From Monilinia fructicola (taxonomy: Eukaryota; Ascomycota; Leotiomycetes; Helotiales; Sclerotiniaceae), in contig VICG01000002.1 in assembly GCA_008692225.1 (NCBI GenBank), positions 1,566,001 through 1,630,000 on the forward strand: DNA of 64,000 nt, given 5' to 3'. Shown in pieces: positions 1 to 12,475 of this stretch (position 1 is the stretch's first letter; each line of letters starts with the position of its first letter). Made by a program: the position numbers and the translations under genes. Below the pieces are notes generated by a model. That model did no database searches. It was not told the DNA's origin and saw only the letters and a program-made list of their open reading frames with translations.

Positions 1-3000
1 GGCGAATGAAGGATGAAAAGAGAAATCAGAAATGCTAACAAGTGACGTGATTGAAAGAGGATATGTAGCATTAGCTATAGCGACGGAAAAGGGAACACAT
101 AAGAAAGATTTGAATACGGGACTCGGTGGTGATAGAGAGGGAAATATGGTTGTATTTGCAACGGAGGCATTAGGATATTTGAGGGATGTTTTGAGGGGGG
201 ACGCGAAGATTTGAAATAAAAGTGGATGGGTGACAGGGAAAATGGGAGGTAGGAGAGAGGTTCTTGAGATGGAGGCCTCCTAGAGGCATTGAAAGAGTGA
301 GGGTGGCAGGGTCGGGTAGATGCATTTGCTGATTAGATACTTGGCCATTACAAACCTATGAAATCTTCCCTCTATCATTTCAGATGCAATGCAACTTCTT
401 CAGAGGAAGTGGCATCATTGTTTTTTCTGTACTGTCTCGAATTCAGGAGAGCTTTCATGAATCGTGTTATGCCTCTGCTCCTATGAGAGCTATCCGTGGA
501 TGCTGTCTAACCGCTGAATAAATGAGGTAAGATTGACAACCCTCTGCCGCGGCAGATTTTCCAAGGAGATTCTTGCTCGAACGAATCTCCTTTGAACGAA
601 ATGTTTTCGGAACTCCCCCAACCCCCTCTTAATAATAAGATGTGTCTCCTCTACAATTACCATCAATGACTCTTTCGCTCAAACAACATGGTTCCATTCA
701 ATAACTCATAGAATGACTTGCCCCGGAAAGTACCTGCTCATGATCCTCTAGACTCTCTCCAAACGCACATGCAAGAGACAAATTATTGCGAAAAGATGGG
801 GTCTTTGGAAGTATTGATGTTCATTTTCTTTTCGGCTTTAGGTTTTGTTGCTTTTGTATTGGTAAATGCGAGAGAAATCACATTAACTGCAAATAAGTGT
901 CGGCAGTCTGTCGCTTGCCAATAATAAGCACTTACCGATGTATTACAGCCTCCTGTAACAAATTTGGTATGTTTTGGTCAAGACTTGAGTGTTGGATTGC
1001 AAAGTACGCCATTGCCATTACCAGTGGCCCTCACAAAACACAACTTCCTCGCTTCCGCTCCGCTCTGCGTCGCCTCATCATCGACAGCAACAGCAACAGC
1101 AACATCAACCAAGACCCTCCTCAAAAAAAAGCACCAACTTCAAACTCCCCCCATCCTCCACCCTCGAAAAACAATAAAGAAAAATATCAGACCAGTAGTA
1201 CCATTAAACAGCATACCTCCTACTTACCCACGTTCTCTCCTTCCTCCTCCAAATCTCGCAACAAAAAAGAATTATTATAACTTTACCCTCCAAAACAGCA
1301 AAAAGTTCGGACACGTCTGCCCTAATCTTTGGTGACCAGTCGTATTAAGTGGATATCCCTGACTCCGAGGGGATCGAATGCTCCCCACAAAGACACCACT
1401 TTCGCACCTCGAGTTGTCGTGCCTAACCGTTGAGCTAGGTTGTCGGTTTGTCAATACCACCTGTTGACGAGAGGGGACGCGATATTTGTGGTTATATTGG
1501 CTAAGCGAGAAGGTTGTGTAGGTGAATATTGCTGAGTGTTTGGGGTAGTAGAAATATCTTGGTGGCGGGAGGCTTGTCAAGTTGGTTTCGATTGGGTGTA
1601 CACGTCTTTGTGTGCACCTAGAGGCTTTTATACACTGCGGTTGGCTTGGAGGAATAAATCGTATTTGCAATCTAGATGGAAGATATTGCTTGGGAGTTTT
1701 GTGAAGTCGATTTGAAGATATATTGGAAGTTGGGGGTGATGATAAAAGTATTCCTCGGAGTAGAGGAGAACATTGAATGAGGGATGTCGTTAATGTTGTC
1801 TTTGGGTTATTACTCGAGTAATGAGATGGCATATATAGTGATTGGATATATATTATTGATCAATGCAAAAGACAACATTTTGTCTTCCGTATATTATTGG
1901 ATACGATGGATCTCTGAATGCAAGAACAGACTGAAGTATGAGAAATGAAACAAATGAGCATTTAAGAGGGTATACGAATTTACTGAGGGGCGCCGTCTGC
2001 CATCAAAAGAGAACAATGAAAGTAGCAGGCAACACCATGCCATCGATGGCACTAGGAAAAACAACAGACGCATCATCATACAAGGGGCACTCGCAGTGAT
2101 TCGATGAGGCCACACTAATTTTCTTTGGGGGAAAGTCCAATTTGTTTCTTCTGCTCCCTATCCTAAGAATACCGAGCTCGCAGCGCTAAGAATACCGAGC
2201 TCGCAGCGGACCAATATGCCGTGCATCAACGTAAATTCTGGATCGGAAATTCGAGCAGACGTATGTGCATCAGTAAACATGAGATGAATTGAGATAAAAC
2301 ACAAAATACACGACAAGAAACAAGATGGCATGGAGAAAATATGAACGGCGAGAATATTGACATGTTTCACGGACCAAAGGGACCTTGGACAACAAAGGGG
2401 AAGTCGCCAGTTTTTGACTATGCTATAGTAGGACACTTCTTTTGATGTTTCTTATACACCACAAGATACTGAGATATAATTTCATCATTTTGGCAAGAAA
2501 CTGCTAAATACAGGCAGTCTCTGCCTTTACTATTAACCTGACATCTTTCACTGCAATATCTCAGACCTCAAACTATTGAGAACCCCAGATGAATTGACAT
2601 CTTCTCAAATATAAGCGTTCCATTTGAATGCAACCCCGAACCATTCGTTTCTTTGGTAGTTATCACTCGAAAGGAATTGTACTCCTACGTCGTTTATGGT
2701 TGAAGAAGCATCTTTGATGAGGATCGGCGCTTAGTGGTGTTATATATTATCCATGAAACAGCAGAACTCTAAACCCGTTGACCATTGGGTGATCTGAAGG
2801 AGGAAGGTTTAGCAAGTAAAATGGCAGAACATAATGATGAAAGGAGGTGGCTGAAACTGGGTGAAAGATCGTCAATACCTACGTAATTACTTGTGATGGG
2901 CCGAAACTCTAATTGAATGCTGACTCCCGGTATCCCACGCACGCAGAAACGATATTGCAACACGCAAGAAAAGAACATATGAGGGACAATAACCTTTATT

Positions 3001-3424
3001 CTCCGTCTTTGATTGTAAGAACTTCTTATGTATGATGCATGTGTATTGAACTCCCACATCCATCCTATCATGAAAATCCACATCACCCTTCCACATGTCT
3101 ATAATTGCCCCGCAAACTTTTGTCGAGAAATTCCTTTTGTAAAATCCGCTTCTCAATTCTGTCTCCAAAACGCCGTCGGTCGCCTGCCTGTATCTTGTAG
3201 CGCCCTCTGTAACAAAAGCATTTCATAGCCATGAAAACCCAACCAAACCCCGCACAGCCGTGTGAGTTGTGATGCGGGAAAGTAAACGCCGGCCCGGTTT
3301 CCTGTATCCAGATCTACCACTTTCGCGCTGAGCTACACCTCAATATTCCCAGGAGATGATAATGTTCCTCTCTATGTCCTCGCTTTCTATCAAAGTATGT
3401 AGCGTAAATCCAAGCGAGACTTGC
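1..3424. other. Left-edge region without a confident gene
   Basis: I find no gene here that I would defend. An open frame at 32-214 (plus) could encode 60 residues, but it is preceded by an in-frame stop and I do not recognise it. A 185-codon frame on the minus strand (1275-1832) is rich in Ser/Pro/Arg and has no domain I can name. It also runs through the tRNA-like stretch at 1361-1444, so it is probably chance. The rest is A/T-rich intergenic DNA with a duplicated 20-22 bp block around 2162-2205. Confidence 0.5.
1361..1444 (-). tRNA. tRNA-like sequence, probably degenerate
   Basis: Read on the minus strand, this 84-nt stretch begins GACAACC, followed by an A-box-like TAGCTCAACGG. It ends with a B-box-like ATTCGATCC set in a GGGGA...TCCCC stem. 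The spacing would suit a class II tRNA. However, the D-stem lacks a base, the T-loop has eight bases rather than seven, no clean anticodon stem forms, and only four of seven acceptor pairs match. I read it as a tRNA-derived relic, not a working gene. Confidence 0.2.
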
Positions 3425-3702
3425 TCAACCACCCTGGACATTCACGTCGCCAATGCAGACGCCATAGCTGCAACAAGCGCTTGGATCTAAAGTTCCTCTG
3501 AGCACGAGATCTCTTGTTGCCTAGTTTTATGTGTTAGTTTTGGATCATGCAATTTAGGGGTACATATTATGTGGAGAGATTAGAGGATGAGGAGAGAAGT
3601 GAAGTAACATACATCATTGCAAGGCATTGGTGTGGCCGTAACGAGAGAGATAGCACCGAGGATAGCGGCCGAGATGAAGAGAAGCGTTGACGAAGGATGC
3701 AT
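3425..3702 (-). CDS. Small secreted cysteine-rich protein (effector-like candidate)
   Basis: Two exons, 3702-3613 and 3520-3425, are joined by a 92-bp intron. The donor is GTATGT, there is a CTAAC branch point, and the acceptor is CTAG. The phase is clean and the product is 61 residues. The first 23 residues (MHPSSTLLFISAAILGAISL then VTA) form a typical signal peptide, probably cleaved after VTA. The short mature part carries four cysteines, one near its N-terminus (PMPCND) and three in the tail motif DPSACCSYGVCIG. It was missed by simple ORF calling because each exon is only about 90 nt. Small secreted cysteine proteins of this shape are common in plant- and insect-associated fungi. No function can be read from the sequence, so the effector role is inference. 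No gene lies nearby to suggest a partner. Confidence 0.7.
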
Positions 3703-6601
3703 TTTGAAGTTCGCGATTTCGTATGTGTGTATATATAGCTGAATTGGTATAGATTTGAGCTCGAGATGTTATGGCAGTATATCTTCGATAAGTACCTAGG
3801 CAGATAATCCGGTATAAGCTCTCGCTATCACACTCTCACTTGGCGTCGAACAATGAAAAAGCCGAATACAAGATCAGAAAGGATGAGGTAGAACAAGACA
3901 AGAGGCGGTCCCCCAAAAGCGAACGTCCTTCTTATATCTACCACTCTTCTCAATTCTCCCCTCTACACCACAAACTCGCAGGTAAATCGTTACCAATCTA
4001 GAATCCTCTCCACAAAGGCACTAGCCCTCCGGATAAAAAGCGTAGGAGTCAGACGAATATGAAACGATCGTCACAAACTCACTGTTAACCCTGCAGCAAA
4101 GCGGGTATTCAAACGCGATCGATTGAATAGGGCAGGTCAAAGATCAGCCAATAACAACTATCCGATTTCGTGTGGAAAGAATATCTGATGTGTGAAATTC
4201 TACTGTACGATGGATATCCCACATTCTTTATACCTACCCCCTAACCCCTATCCCATGCGATCGTATCCAGACCCTCAACCTACCTGGCTAACATACAGAT
4301 TAAAGGCCGTAAGAAGCTCACCTACGTCAACCCCGTCTACGTGCAAAGGTTTGACCGCTTTGCATGTTCTAATTGGAGAAACCACGGCACAGCAAGTTGT
4401 TTTCGGCGTTTCAGTGAGCTTTGAACTGAAAATACGAAAAGATTTTCGATTTAGTTCCTCAGATTCTTAGTAAACTTTTACAGTAATCCGAAGGAGTGCA
4501 TACATTTAGCCGTGTGGCTGAACTACGGAATCTTTTGCTGTCAGCGCTGAAATTTGTTGGCCGAAGGCTAAATGCGGAAATATGAAAGCCACAGCTAAAA
4601 AAAGATTCAGGGGGTATGGTTGGTTGGCGAGAAAGATATAAATAAAGTGGTGGCTGGAGATGTCCATGGCTGCTTGCGGCGATATCTACAGTATCCATGG
4701 ATCTATTAGAAGGCTGGTTTCAATTTGATGATCATGACGAGATCATCTCCTCTCATCTGATCTCAGTATTTGGAGTCATAAGCTGCCATCAATCAAGTTA
4801 CACTTAATTCATCAATTACTGTCCAACACAAAAATACGAGGTTCCAGAATCTAGATCTAGCAATGTCCCTGAAATTTTTGGTAGCAGACCAATGAAGAAA
4901 TAATGAGAATCTTCTGGTTCGGCTCCAATTTAGTACCCGATAGCTAACCTTGAAGGAATCCCTATTCCGCTTTTGGCCTCTTGCTAGACCATTTACTAAA
5001 ACAGTTCGTCTCTTTCGAGAAACACTTTCTGTAGATGTATGTGCCTGCAGTCGCCGAAAGGAAAAGAATCCTCATCGAAGGATTCACTGGTTGACGATCC
5101 AAACAAACAACCACAGGAGAACAACTCGTCATACAAAAATTCCGGACATCCGAAATCTCGCATCACCATAATCGCCGTGGTCAGGAGAAGCCAAACCATG
5201 GTCTTTGTTTCGTAGATACTTCTCGTGTCTTACTATTTCGCTATTGCCCTATTGTGGCTCTCGAAAATCGATAGTGTTCCCCCTACCCACCCACTGACTC
5301 GTACCGGCACTATCAGCAGTGAGCACTCGTATAAAGTGTCATCGAGTGGTCCTGACCGTAGCCACCAACCCTCTCCGTCATGCCTTCTCTATCCGTACCA
5401 TACACAGGCAAGCGCTCGAGTCTCTTATCAAAAGGGACGGCCCGAAAGCATCCAACCCTCAGATACATATATAAATGAAGCGCAGGCCGCACCCACAACT
5501 CCTGCACAGATATATCCCAAATCTTCCCGTTTCGAAAACACGCACCCATAAACCATCCCTCACGTGTGGCTTACAACATCGCATACCCATCCAATCCCCA
5601 AGCATCTCCCAACCCTCTCCCGCAGTCCTGAAACCACCAACGCACCCCCTCCCCCTCCCAAATTTCCCCGGATCATTCGCACCTCGACACGGGACGGATA
5701 ATATCACCCACGCCATCACCACCATCACCAGCACCAGCCAATCCAACGGAACCCCAAAATTTCCCTTCCAAAAGACGGCTCGGCATCGGACGATGACGAT
5801 CCGTTGCCTAATTGCCCCCCCCCCCCCCTTCCGAGCCCGATACCACGATGAAACATGACAAGTATTTATTTAGTTGCTGCCGTCCATCTCCCATTTTCAA
5901 TTTTCCATTTATCCATCCCATCCCATCCCATCCCATCATCTGATTCCATGCACTCCAATCATGCCGCACCCCATCATATAGTACCTAGAGATTGACGAAA
6001 GAAGCGACGTTTCAGGATCCCGGATAAATCTGGGGATTGGACGAGAACCTTACGGCACGGCACGGAATGAGATGAGATGAGATGAGATGAGATGGGGAAA
6101 AGATCTATGAATGATACCTAGTGTAAAACAACACGTGCAATGACAGCGGCAAGGCCCCTGAAGATCCGCAGATCTGCATCAGAACGGACTTGATCAGATG
6201 ATGATAGATTGAGTTAGGCGGGCGCGAAGGATGTTTCATAGTGGAGGGAATGGGTGTGGTGGTAAGTTTCTAACTGTGTATATTCTAGAGTGTGTTCTTC
6301 GTAGAGATTTGTTCTGTACATATCCAACGTATCCAATACATATCATATAGTGCCATGTAAACAAGTCTGCGAGCCCGGACCATAGTATCCCTTTCCCTTG
6401 TAACTTTTCCCATGTCGTAACGTCCCGTGTCGTGATTTTCATGATGATCCTGATCCGCCCAATCACTCAATGTCTATCCTGTTCCCCATTCCCCCATTCC
6501 CCACGCCTCTACCTCCCAAACTTCCTCAGCTCCCACCATCGCAATCCAGGGTACACCAGACCTGCCCAAGCAAACCCCACATAATTCCCCATATCACCCC
6601 C
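3703..6601. other. Intergenic, with simple repeats
   Basis: No confident gene is visible. A 67-codon minus-strand frame (5199-4996) begins with a hydrophobic run and has several cysteines, but I cannot tell whether it is expressed. Proline/serine-rich frames at 5225-5858 overlap on both strands and look like compositional noise. The region holds a C-rich run near 5814-5829, a (CCCAT)n repeat at about 5913-5937 and a (GAGAT)n repeat at about 6067-6094. Confidence 0.45.
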
Positions 6602-8234
6602 TCACTCCCGACCATCTTCGCCAAGGGCCCGATAAAAATAATACTGACTCATGCACAAAATCGCACCAACCCATCCTATACAAAAAGCCACAAACGCCGC
6701 GATCCCCAAGGGCACCTTATCCTGTTGATCCCAATCACTCCAAACAAAAGTCGGCTTCTTGCGTCGTCTAAAGATGAATTCTTCCTCCAATGTGATGGCG
6801 ATCCAGAGGACGACCCAATAACCCATCAATGAGAGAAAATTCGTGAAGATTTCCGAAAGATCATTGCGGCCTGCGAGGGCGCAGACGGTGAAGACTACGA
6901 CTCCGAAGGTGTTCCAGAGGAATCTCGGAACCAAGGCTGGGTATCGACCTAGGATTTGGAAATCAATGCCGCAAGAATATGTCGGGGGACCATATTGGCA
7001 ATGAGGCCCAACGCCGCAATCACGGAGCAAAACTTTCCAAAACCACCGAGGTTCTCGAATCCGGCTACTATTAGGGCACCTGAGCCTGCGCCCGCTGCTT
7101 CCCAAGAGGGGTTGTGGGGAATGCCGGAGGCGAGACCAGCTCCAATGACGAAGGTGAATGTAAAGGAGAGTGAGAGGCCGAGTAGGGTTGCGGCGAAGAC
7201 TTTCCATCGAGATGCAATTTTTGGATCGCAGTAGACGAAAAAGTCAGCTGCTATGGGAGCGTATGTAATAGCTGCACTGAGACAGATTGAGAAGAATGAA
7301 AGACGATTTCCCGCCAGGGTTGTGCCTTCGACAGTAGATTTACTATTGAGGTCGAATCTGGAACCTGCAGTTCCCGCAAGGATTAGAAGAACGAATGTTT
7401 GTGGGACCCAGGCATATCCCTCGTAGTGATGAAATATCTTGATGCGAATGTGGTGACGGTGAATGTCAAAACAGCTGAGACGACGATTCCCACTTCCACG
7501 GATAGACTTCCGTTGGGTGAAACTGCAGATAACATTTGCCCGGCCACTACGGCATCGATCATTGAATATCCTAACAAGATGACCACATTCAATATCACAC
7601 AGATCTTCACAGGCCACCATCCCATTGTAAAACGCGCGCAGATCTAAAGTTTCGGTTAGCTGACATTCATCTCAGGGGTCAGGAAGTCTCAATGGTTCGA
7701 CGACTTCAGGTCAATGGCCACACAGAAGAATGCCAATAGCCGCATCGCTTATCAGAGACAATCCAACGAAAAAAACACACACCAGAGTTCTATTCCCGCT
7801 CCACGGTCCCCAACCCGCCACATACGCTACCGGCAACACGCCCACTACTGCCCCAAAAACACTACAAAGCGTCGCATCCACAAAGCCCAAGCCATACACA
7901 CCCGCGCAATACTCGCAAGTGTGATGTTCTGCGGCGCGGTATTGATCGAGAACCATAATACGACAATTTGTAAAAATGACAACGTAGTTTTAGTGGTTTG
8001 TTCGGCGGGGAGCACACGATGAATACCGCGGGCTTCGAGACCTAGGAAGCTCTCGATCTGGCTGGTGAAGGTAAAAAAGCGATTTTGACGGAGGAGAGGC
8101 GATAGGTGTGGCGACAGAGTGGGTTCGTGATTTAGAGGAGAAAGGGCGAGGGGATCGTGAGGGATGGAGGAAGAGGCGCCTTTCTCTACATCGTTTGAAG
8201 GATGGGAGGGGTCTATCTGCTGATTTTGTGACAT
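6602..8234 (-). CDS. NCS1-family purine/cytosine permease (Fcy type), frameshifted
   Basis: This is a proton-coupled nucleobase importer of the Fcy2/FcyB kind, expected in the plasma membrane. The start at 8234 gives a hydrophilic N-terminus, then family signatures in order: INTAPQNITLA, YGLGFVDATLC, the GNRT segment, MGWWPVK, FHHYEGYAWVPQ, GIDFQILGRY and PRFLWN. A 139-bp intron (7644-7782) separates GNRTL from ICARFTMGWW. Three single-base losses break the frame: near 7903-7909, near 7445-7447, and in the G5 run at 6984-6988. Adding one base at each restores a whole-codon length of 499 codons, usual for the family. The conserved P-R-S of this loop reads P-W-S here. The frameshifts may be sequencing errors. 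If they are real, the gene is dead. Confidence 0.85.
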
Positions 8235-10737
8235 TCTGTTGATCTGGATGGCGAATTAGTGATTATCTCTTCTAAAGTTTCTGCGGATTTGTAACATAGA
8301 AAGAAGTAAATTGAATGAATAGAAGACTCAATTGAGAAAGCAGAGGAGAAAGAAAAGAAAGCAAAGAGATTTCCAATACAAGAATACTAGATATATTGAT
8401 ACATATCAATCCAATATCCTAAATCTCGTAGCACCCTCATTTAGAATCCTCAAAGTTTCACCCCCGGCATCCATTCAAATGCGCTCACATTGCGGATGTA
8501 ACGACGAGATTTTGACCTACCTTTCTATATGGAGTATATCGTGTAGCCCAACCTCACACACCTCATATTAAAACATTAAACAACAAGACGGCCCACCCAA
8601 TGAAGCCAAGCTAGAACGACGAAAAGAGGTCTCGAGGAAGGATGGAGTCACCGCCGGAAAGATATCTCAAGAACGCAGATGAGATGCTGTCATAAAAACA
8701 TGTACAAAGCAAGCAATTCATACAACTCAAAAACAACCCTGGCCAGATATTCTCCTGTCGATGTCACTCTTTTACCAAAGTGCTCTTCATGGTATTATTT
8801 AAAGGGTTCATCTCTCCTCCAATGTACAAGTAGGCTAAATGTACTTATTATGTGTCCCAGAGAATTTTTTCCATCGTAGCCTACTAGTAGAATGAATATC
8901 CATAATGCATGCATGTACTCTGTAGGTCCGCGTGGGCAAAACCGCTAGAATACTTCTTTTGCTTATCGATTGCAGGGAATTACATGTCCATTATTACTTT
9001 AGTAGATGCAGTTAGTTCGTTACCTAGGGAGTTGTTAGTTAGTGGTACGTACGGGTATGTAAAGTATTGGTCATTCGTTCTTCGGGAACAATGAAGGGGT
9101 CTAGCAAGTGTAGAACTGGTGGAAGGTAAAGTGTGAGATCTTACCTGTAGAACGTCTAGAAAGTGATACAGGGATCAAAAATCATCCTATAAGACAAGAT
9201 GAACCCAAACCCTAGATTAATTAACAGATCTTAACTTTTGACTCACAGATTCTTAATCTATTTGCTGTAGCCTGTAGGTTAAACTGTTTGAGACGCTTGA
9301 TAGCATGCAACGGGTAAGGGAATCATCTTGAATCTGAAGTTTAAAATTGGCATGGGAAGATATCAAGCTGGGAGGATTTGTGGTTGCTGGAATTGTTTTG
9401 ATCGTATTGTGTGTTGTGCGCTCATGTTGTGTTCAGTGTGACTGCTGGGTAATCTAATAGTCAGTTGGTTAGGTACTGGTGGTATCTTGGCTCTAGAACT
9501 TAGATTCGTTAGTTGTAACTTGTACCATTCATTGTAGGACCCTGTTAACTTGAGGGAAGAGAAGGAAAGCCCGAAGGAGAAGTAAAAGAAACTAAATATC
9601 TTCAACACAGTAACTACAGCAGTAGCAGTAGCAGTAGCAATAGCAATAGCAATAGCAACATCATCAAAACCTCCCACTTCACCCATTTTATCTTAATCCA
9701 AGCAGAACTACCACCCACCCCTACCTTACCGAATACCACCCAACACCCCCCCATTCTCCAAAATACCATACTGTACTCCGTACAATACCCCGTACACCAA
9801 CAACCCTTACCAACATCCGCAATCAATCATTCCCCCATTCCCTCCGAGTCCCACCCTCAAATCTCACCCTCAAAGTCCCCTTCCAATTCCCACCATCCCC
9901 CAATTCTGAAAAGAAGCTTAAAACTCACGTTAAATATCCCACCTACTCACCATTCATTCATTCATTCATTCATTCATTTACATACTCCTCACCCACCCCC
10001 ACCACACCAGACCACACCACGCCCACACCCCACCGCCATCCAAGCCGCCACACCACACACCTAGCCCCTTCACCCACCCCCTAAAACCACAAAAATCCAA
10101 CCCCAAAAGAAAAGAAAAAAAAAAAAAAAAAAAAAAAACCAAGATCCTACCCCCAACCCGCAAAACGCTGAACCGCCATTTGAAACCCACCTGGAAGGAT
10201 AACGCAACGCTTGCACAATACCAAGAGGGGGGGGGGGGGGGGTGCAACACCCACGACAGCCCCTGAGAAAAAAGTTAAATCTGCCCTTGCGGCGAGCCAG
10301 ACACGCAGGGCAGGCAGGGCAGGGCATGCGAGCCTTTGTGTGTCGTGGGCGAGACTCTTGCACGGGTGAAGCATTCAGCGATAGTAGCGTGCAGATTTGC
10401 GCATTGATCGGAGCGAAAGGAAACGAAATGGCATGTTGGGGGGGGGGGGAGGGAAAAATGGTGGTTGTGAGGTAACAGTGTTCCATCCGTCTATTCTTAT
10501 TCTATACAGTAGATATATATATAACATATAACACCCAAGTGTCCAACACTCCAAACTCCCGGTCCCAGACTAGCCAGCCAGTGTGTGCAACAAAAGAAAT
10601 ACGGTATATCAAAACAATAGGAGAAAGATTTGAGAAGATTCGCCGCGAGATGATCAATCCCGGAATGAAATAAAGAGGGAGATGAAGAAGTGAGGAGAAA
10701 CAGAGAGAGAAATCAGCCCCGAGGCTCAGATCTCATC
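8235..10737. other. Intergenic spacer between permease and P450, homopolymers and microsatellites
   Basis: No coding region is supported. It contains an (AGC/AGT/AAT)-type trinucleotide tract at about 9616-9658, a (CATT)n tract at about 9950-9978, an A24 run at about 10115-10138, a G16 run at about 10227-10242 and another G-run near 10440-10449. Frames called here are low-complexity translations of those tracts. Confidence 0.6.
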
Positions 10738-12475
10738 TTATCTCTGGACCGGTGTGAACTTGACCATCAAATCCGGGTTGCTCCACAAGGCAATGTTCTT
10801 GGCATCGCGGAACCAGTCCAAATCCGTGTTGACCAATTTCCAATCGAATGCCCAGACCAATTTTGCCAACACGACCCGCATTTCCATGTACGCCAAGTTG
10901 ACACCCAAGCAACCTCTCGAACCAAGGGAGAAGGTTTGCTCGCATCTTTGTTGTCGTTTGCGTAACGGGGGTTGTAGAGAGGGTGGGTGGGAGAAAAGCC
11001 ATCGCTCGGGTGGAATTCATATGCATCGGTGAAATATTCTTCGTTGTGTGTTGCGACGTAGCCGGAGACGTTGACGACGGCACCTGCGGAACGAAAAAGC
11101 CGTCACGGTGGCGCCGAGAGTCGCGAGGAAGTCCAGTGGCCACGGGTGGGTAGAGACGGAGACCTTCTTCGATTACAGCTGAGAGGTATGCGAGTGAGGC
11201 TGTAGAATCGCTGTTGATGTCGCTGTTGGCTGTGAATGCGTGCGGATTTCTTCTTGTAGATGGCGAAGTGCTTCGGGTTGCTTGAGAAGGAAGTAGGTCA
11301 TTCCTGAGAGAGAGCGGTACCGGTAGTCTCCGAGCCGGCTACAATAAGCGTAGTAGATTGCGCAAGATGAATTCGGGGTGATCTTTGGTCCGTTGGCTTT
11401 CTCACGTAACAGATGGGAGAAGAGTCATCTCGGTCAGCGTCGCCTCGTTCCATACGTTGTGTTGCCTTTTTCATCGAATTCGGTAATGTATCTTGCTCTT
11501 TTCCTTCAAGTCTTTTAGCAAGAAAACTTCGGTGATTTTCTTGACGATTGGGTTGTCGAGGATCGGGAAGCGTTTCACAATTCCCTATGGCCATCAGATG
11601 GATGCTACCAAGAATGAGATCAATCCATGGATGTCCTTGTCCAGATTTGACTGCATCAAAATGATTCTCCGAATGCGAGATCCCCAATAATATCAAAGGT
11701 CAACCAGTTATACCACTATCTTGGTTAATAATATTTCAAAGACAAGACTATCTTTGATACACTTACTTGTGACATATTCAATCCCTTCTCTTCATCCTTA
11801 CGTTGAGCGATCTGAGAAACTAACAAGTCCATATATTCTGCCACCACTTCCTCTTGAAGTCGAAGAGCTTTTGCACTAAAAGCATGAGAAAGAGATTTTC
11901 GAATCTCTCGATGAACAGCTGGTCTCTTGACGAACAATGCCTACGTTGGTTTCGGAACCGGTATTGTAGGCCTTCCCTTTAAGCCATGGTGCTTTTCCTT
12001 GCTTTCCATGAGCATAATATCTTGATACGCTTGAGAGATGCAAAGTCTCTGTGTTTGAATTAGTTGATTCCCCTTGAGATCTAGATAAGGGAACGCACAA
12101 TTCGTTTGGTGCAAATCTGACAGCTGGGCCATATGTCTCATGTAATTGGATCAAAACCTTGTGCCAGTCTCCATTGGTACTGTGTTTTGTTTTCATTAGA
12201 CTTAAGTGGGCGGTAACAGAGGGTAAGGGGGCTAACCTGTAATAGCTCATCCAGCCATCTGTAATAGCTGCTAATTTTGGGCCAGGGAATTTGGCGAGTG
12301 GATGAAAATAAAGGTTGTATATCACTTTGTATGCGACAAAGGCGACGGACTAGTCGAATGTTAACTTTCAGATATACCAAAAGATCTTTCCAACATACTA
12401 CTACTACAACATAGAGAGATAAGTGCGTGATCACTCCAATGATACCACCACCTCCTCCTGATTCGTGGAAGCCAT
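10738..12475 (-). CDS. Cytochrome P450 monooxygenase, frame broken in several places
   Basis: The pieces lie in order on the minus strand. They are a hydrophobic membrane anchor near 12365-12445, the proline hinge FHPLAKFPGPKL (about 12270-12305), an I-helix AGSETTGT (about 11310-11350), a K-helix containing EEGLRLYPP (about 11150-11185) and a haem loop FSLGSRGCLG (about 10905-10937) with the axial cysteine. The stop is at 10738-10740. At least one intron is clear, ending just before the GDWHKV segment. Several one-base shifts, for example inside the haem loop (AAACCTTCTCCC) and the HPERWL segment, move the product between frames. All catalytic motifs survive, which argues for sequence error rather than old decay. 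It is an ER-bound haem oxygenase of unknown substrate. No neighbouring biosynthetic genes are visible. Confidence 0.75.

Noticed and set aside
5225..5858. Overlapping proline/serine-rich frames on both strands
   Set aside because: Low-complexity C-rich DNA keeps several frames open at once; no domain, splice structure or start context supports a gene.
9363..10486. Long frames through trinucleotide, poly-A and poly-G tracts
   Set aside because: They translate microsatellites and homopolymers into Ala/Leu or Phe/Gly runs; not protein-like.
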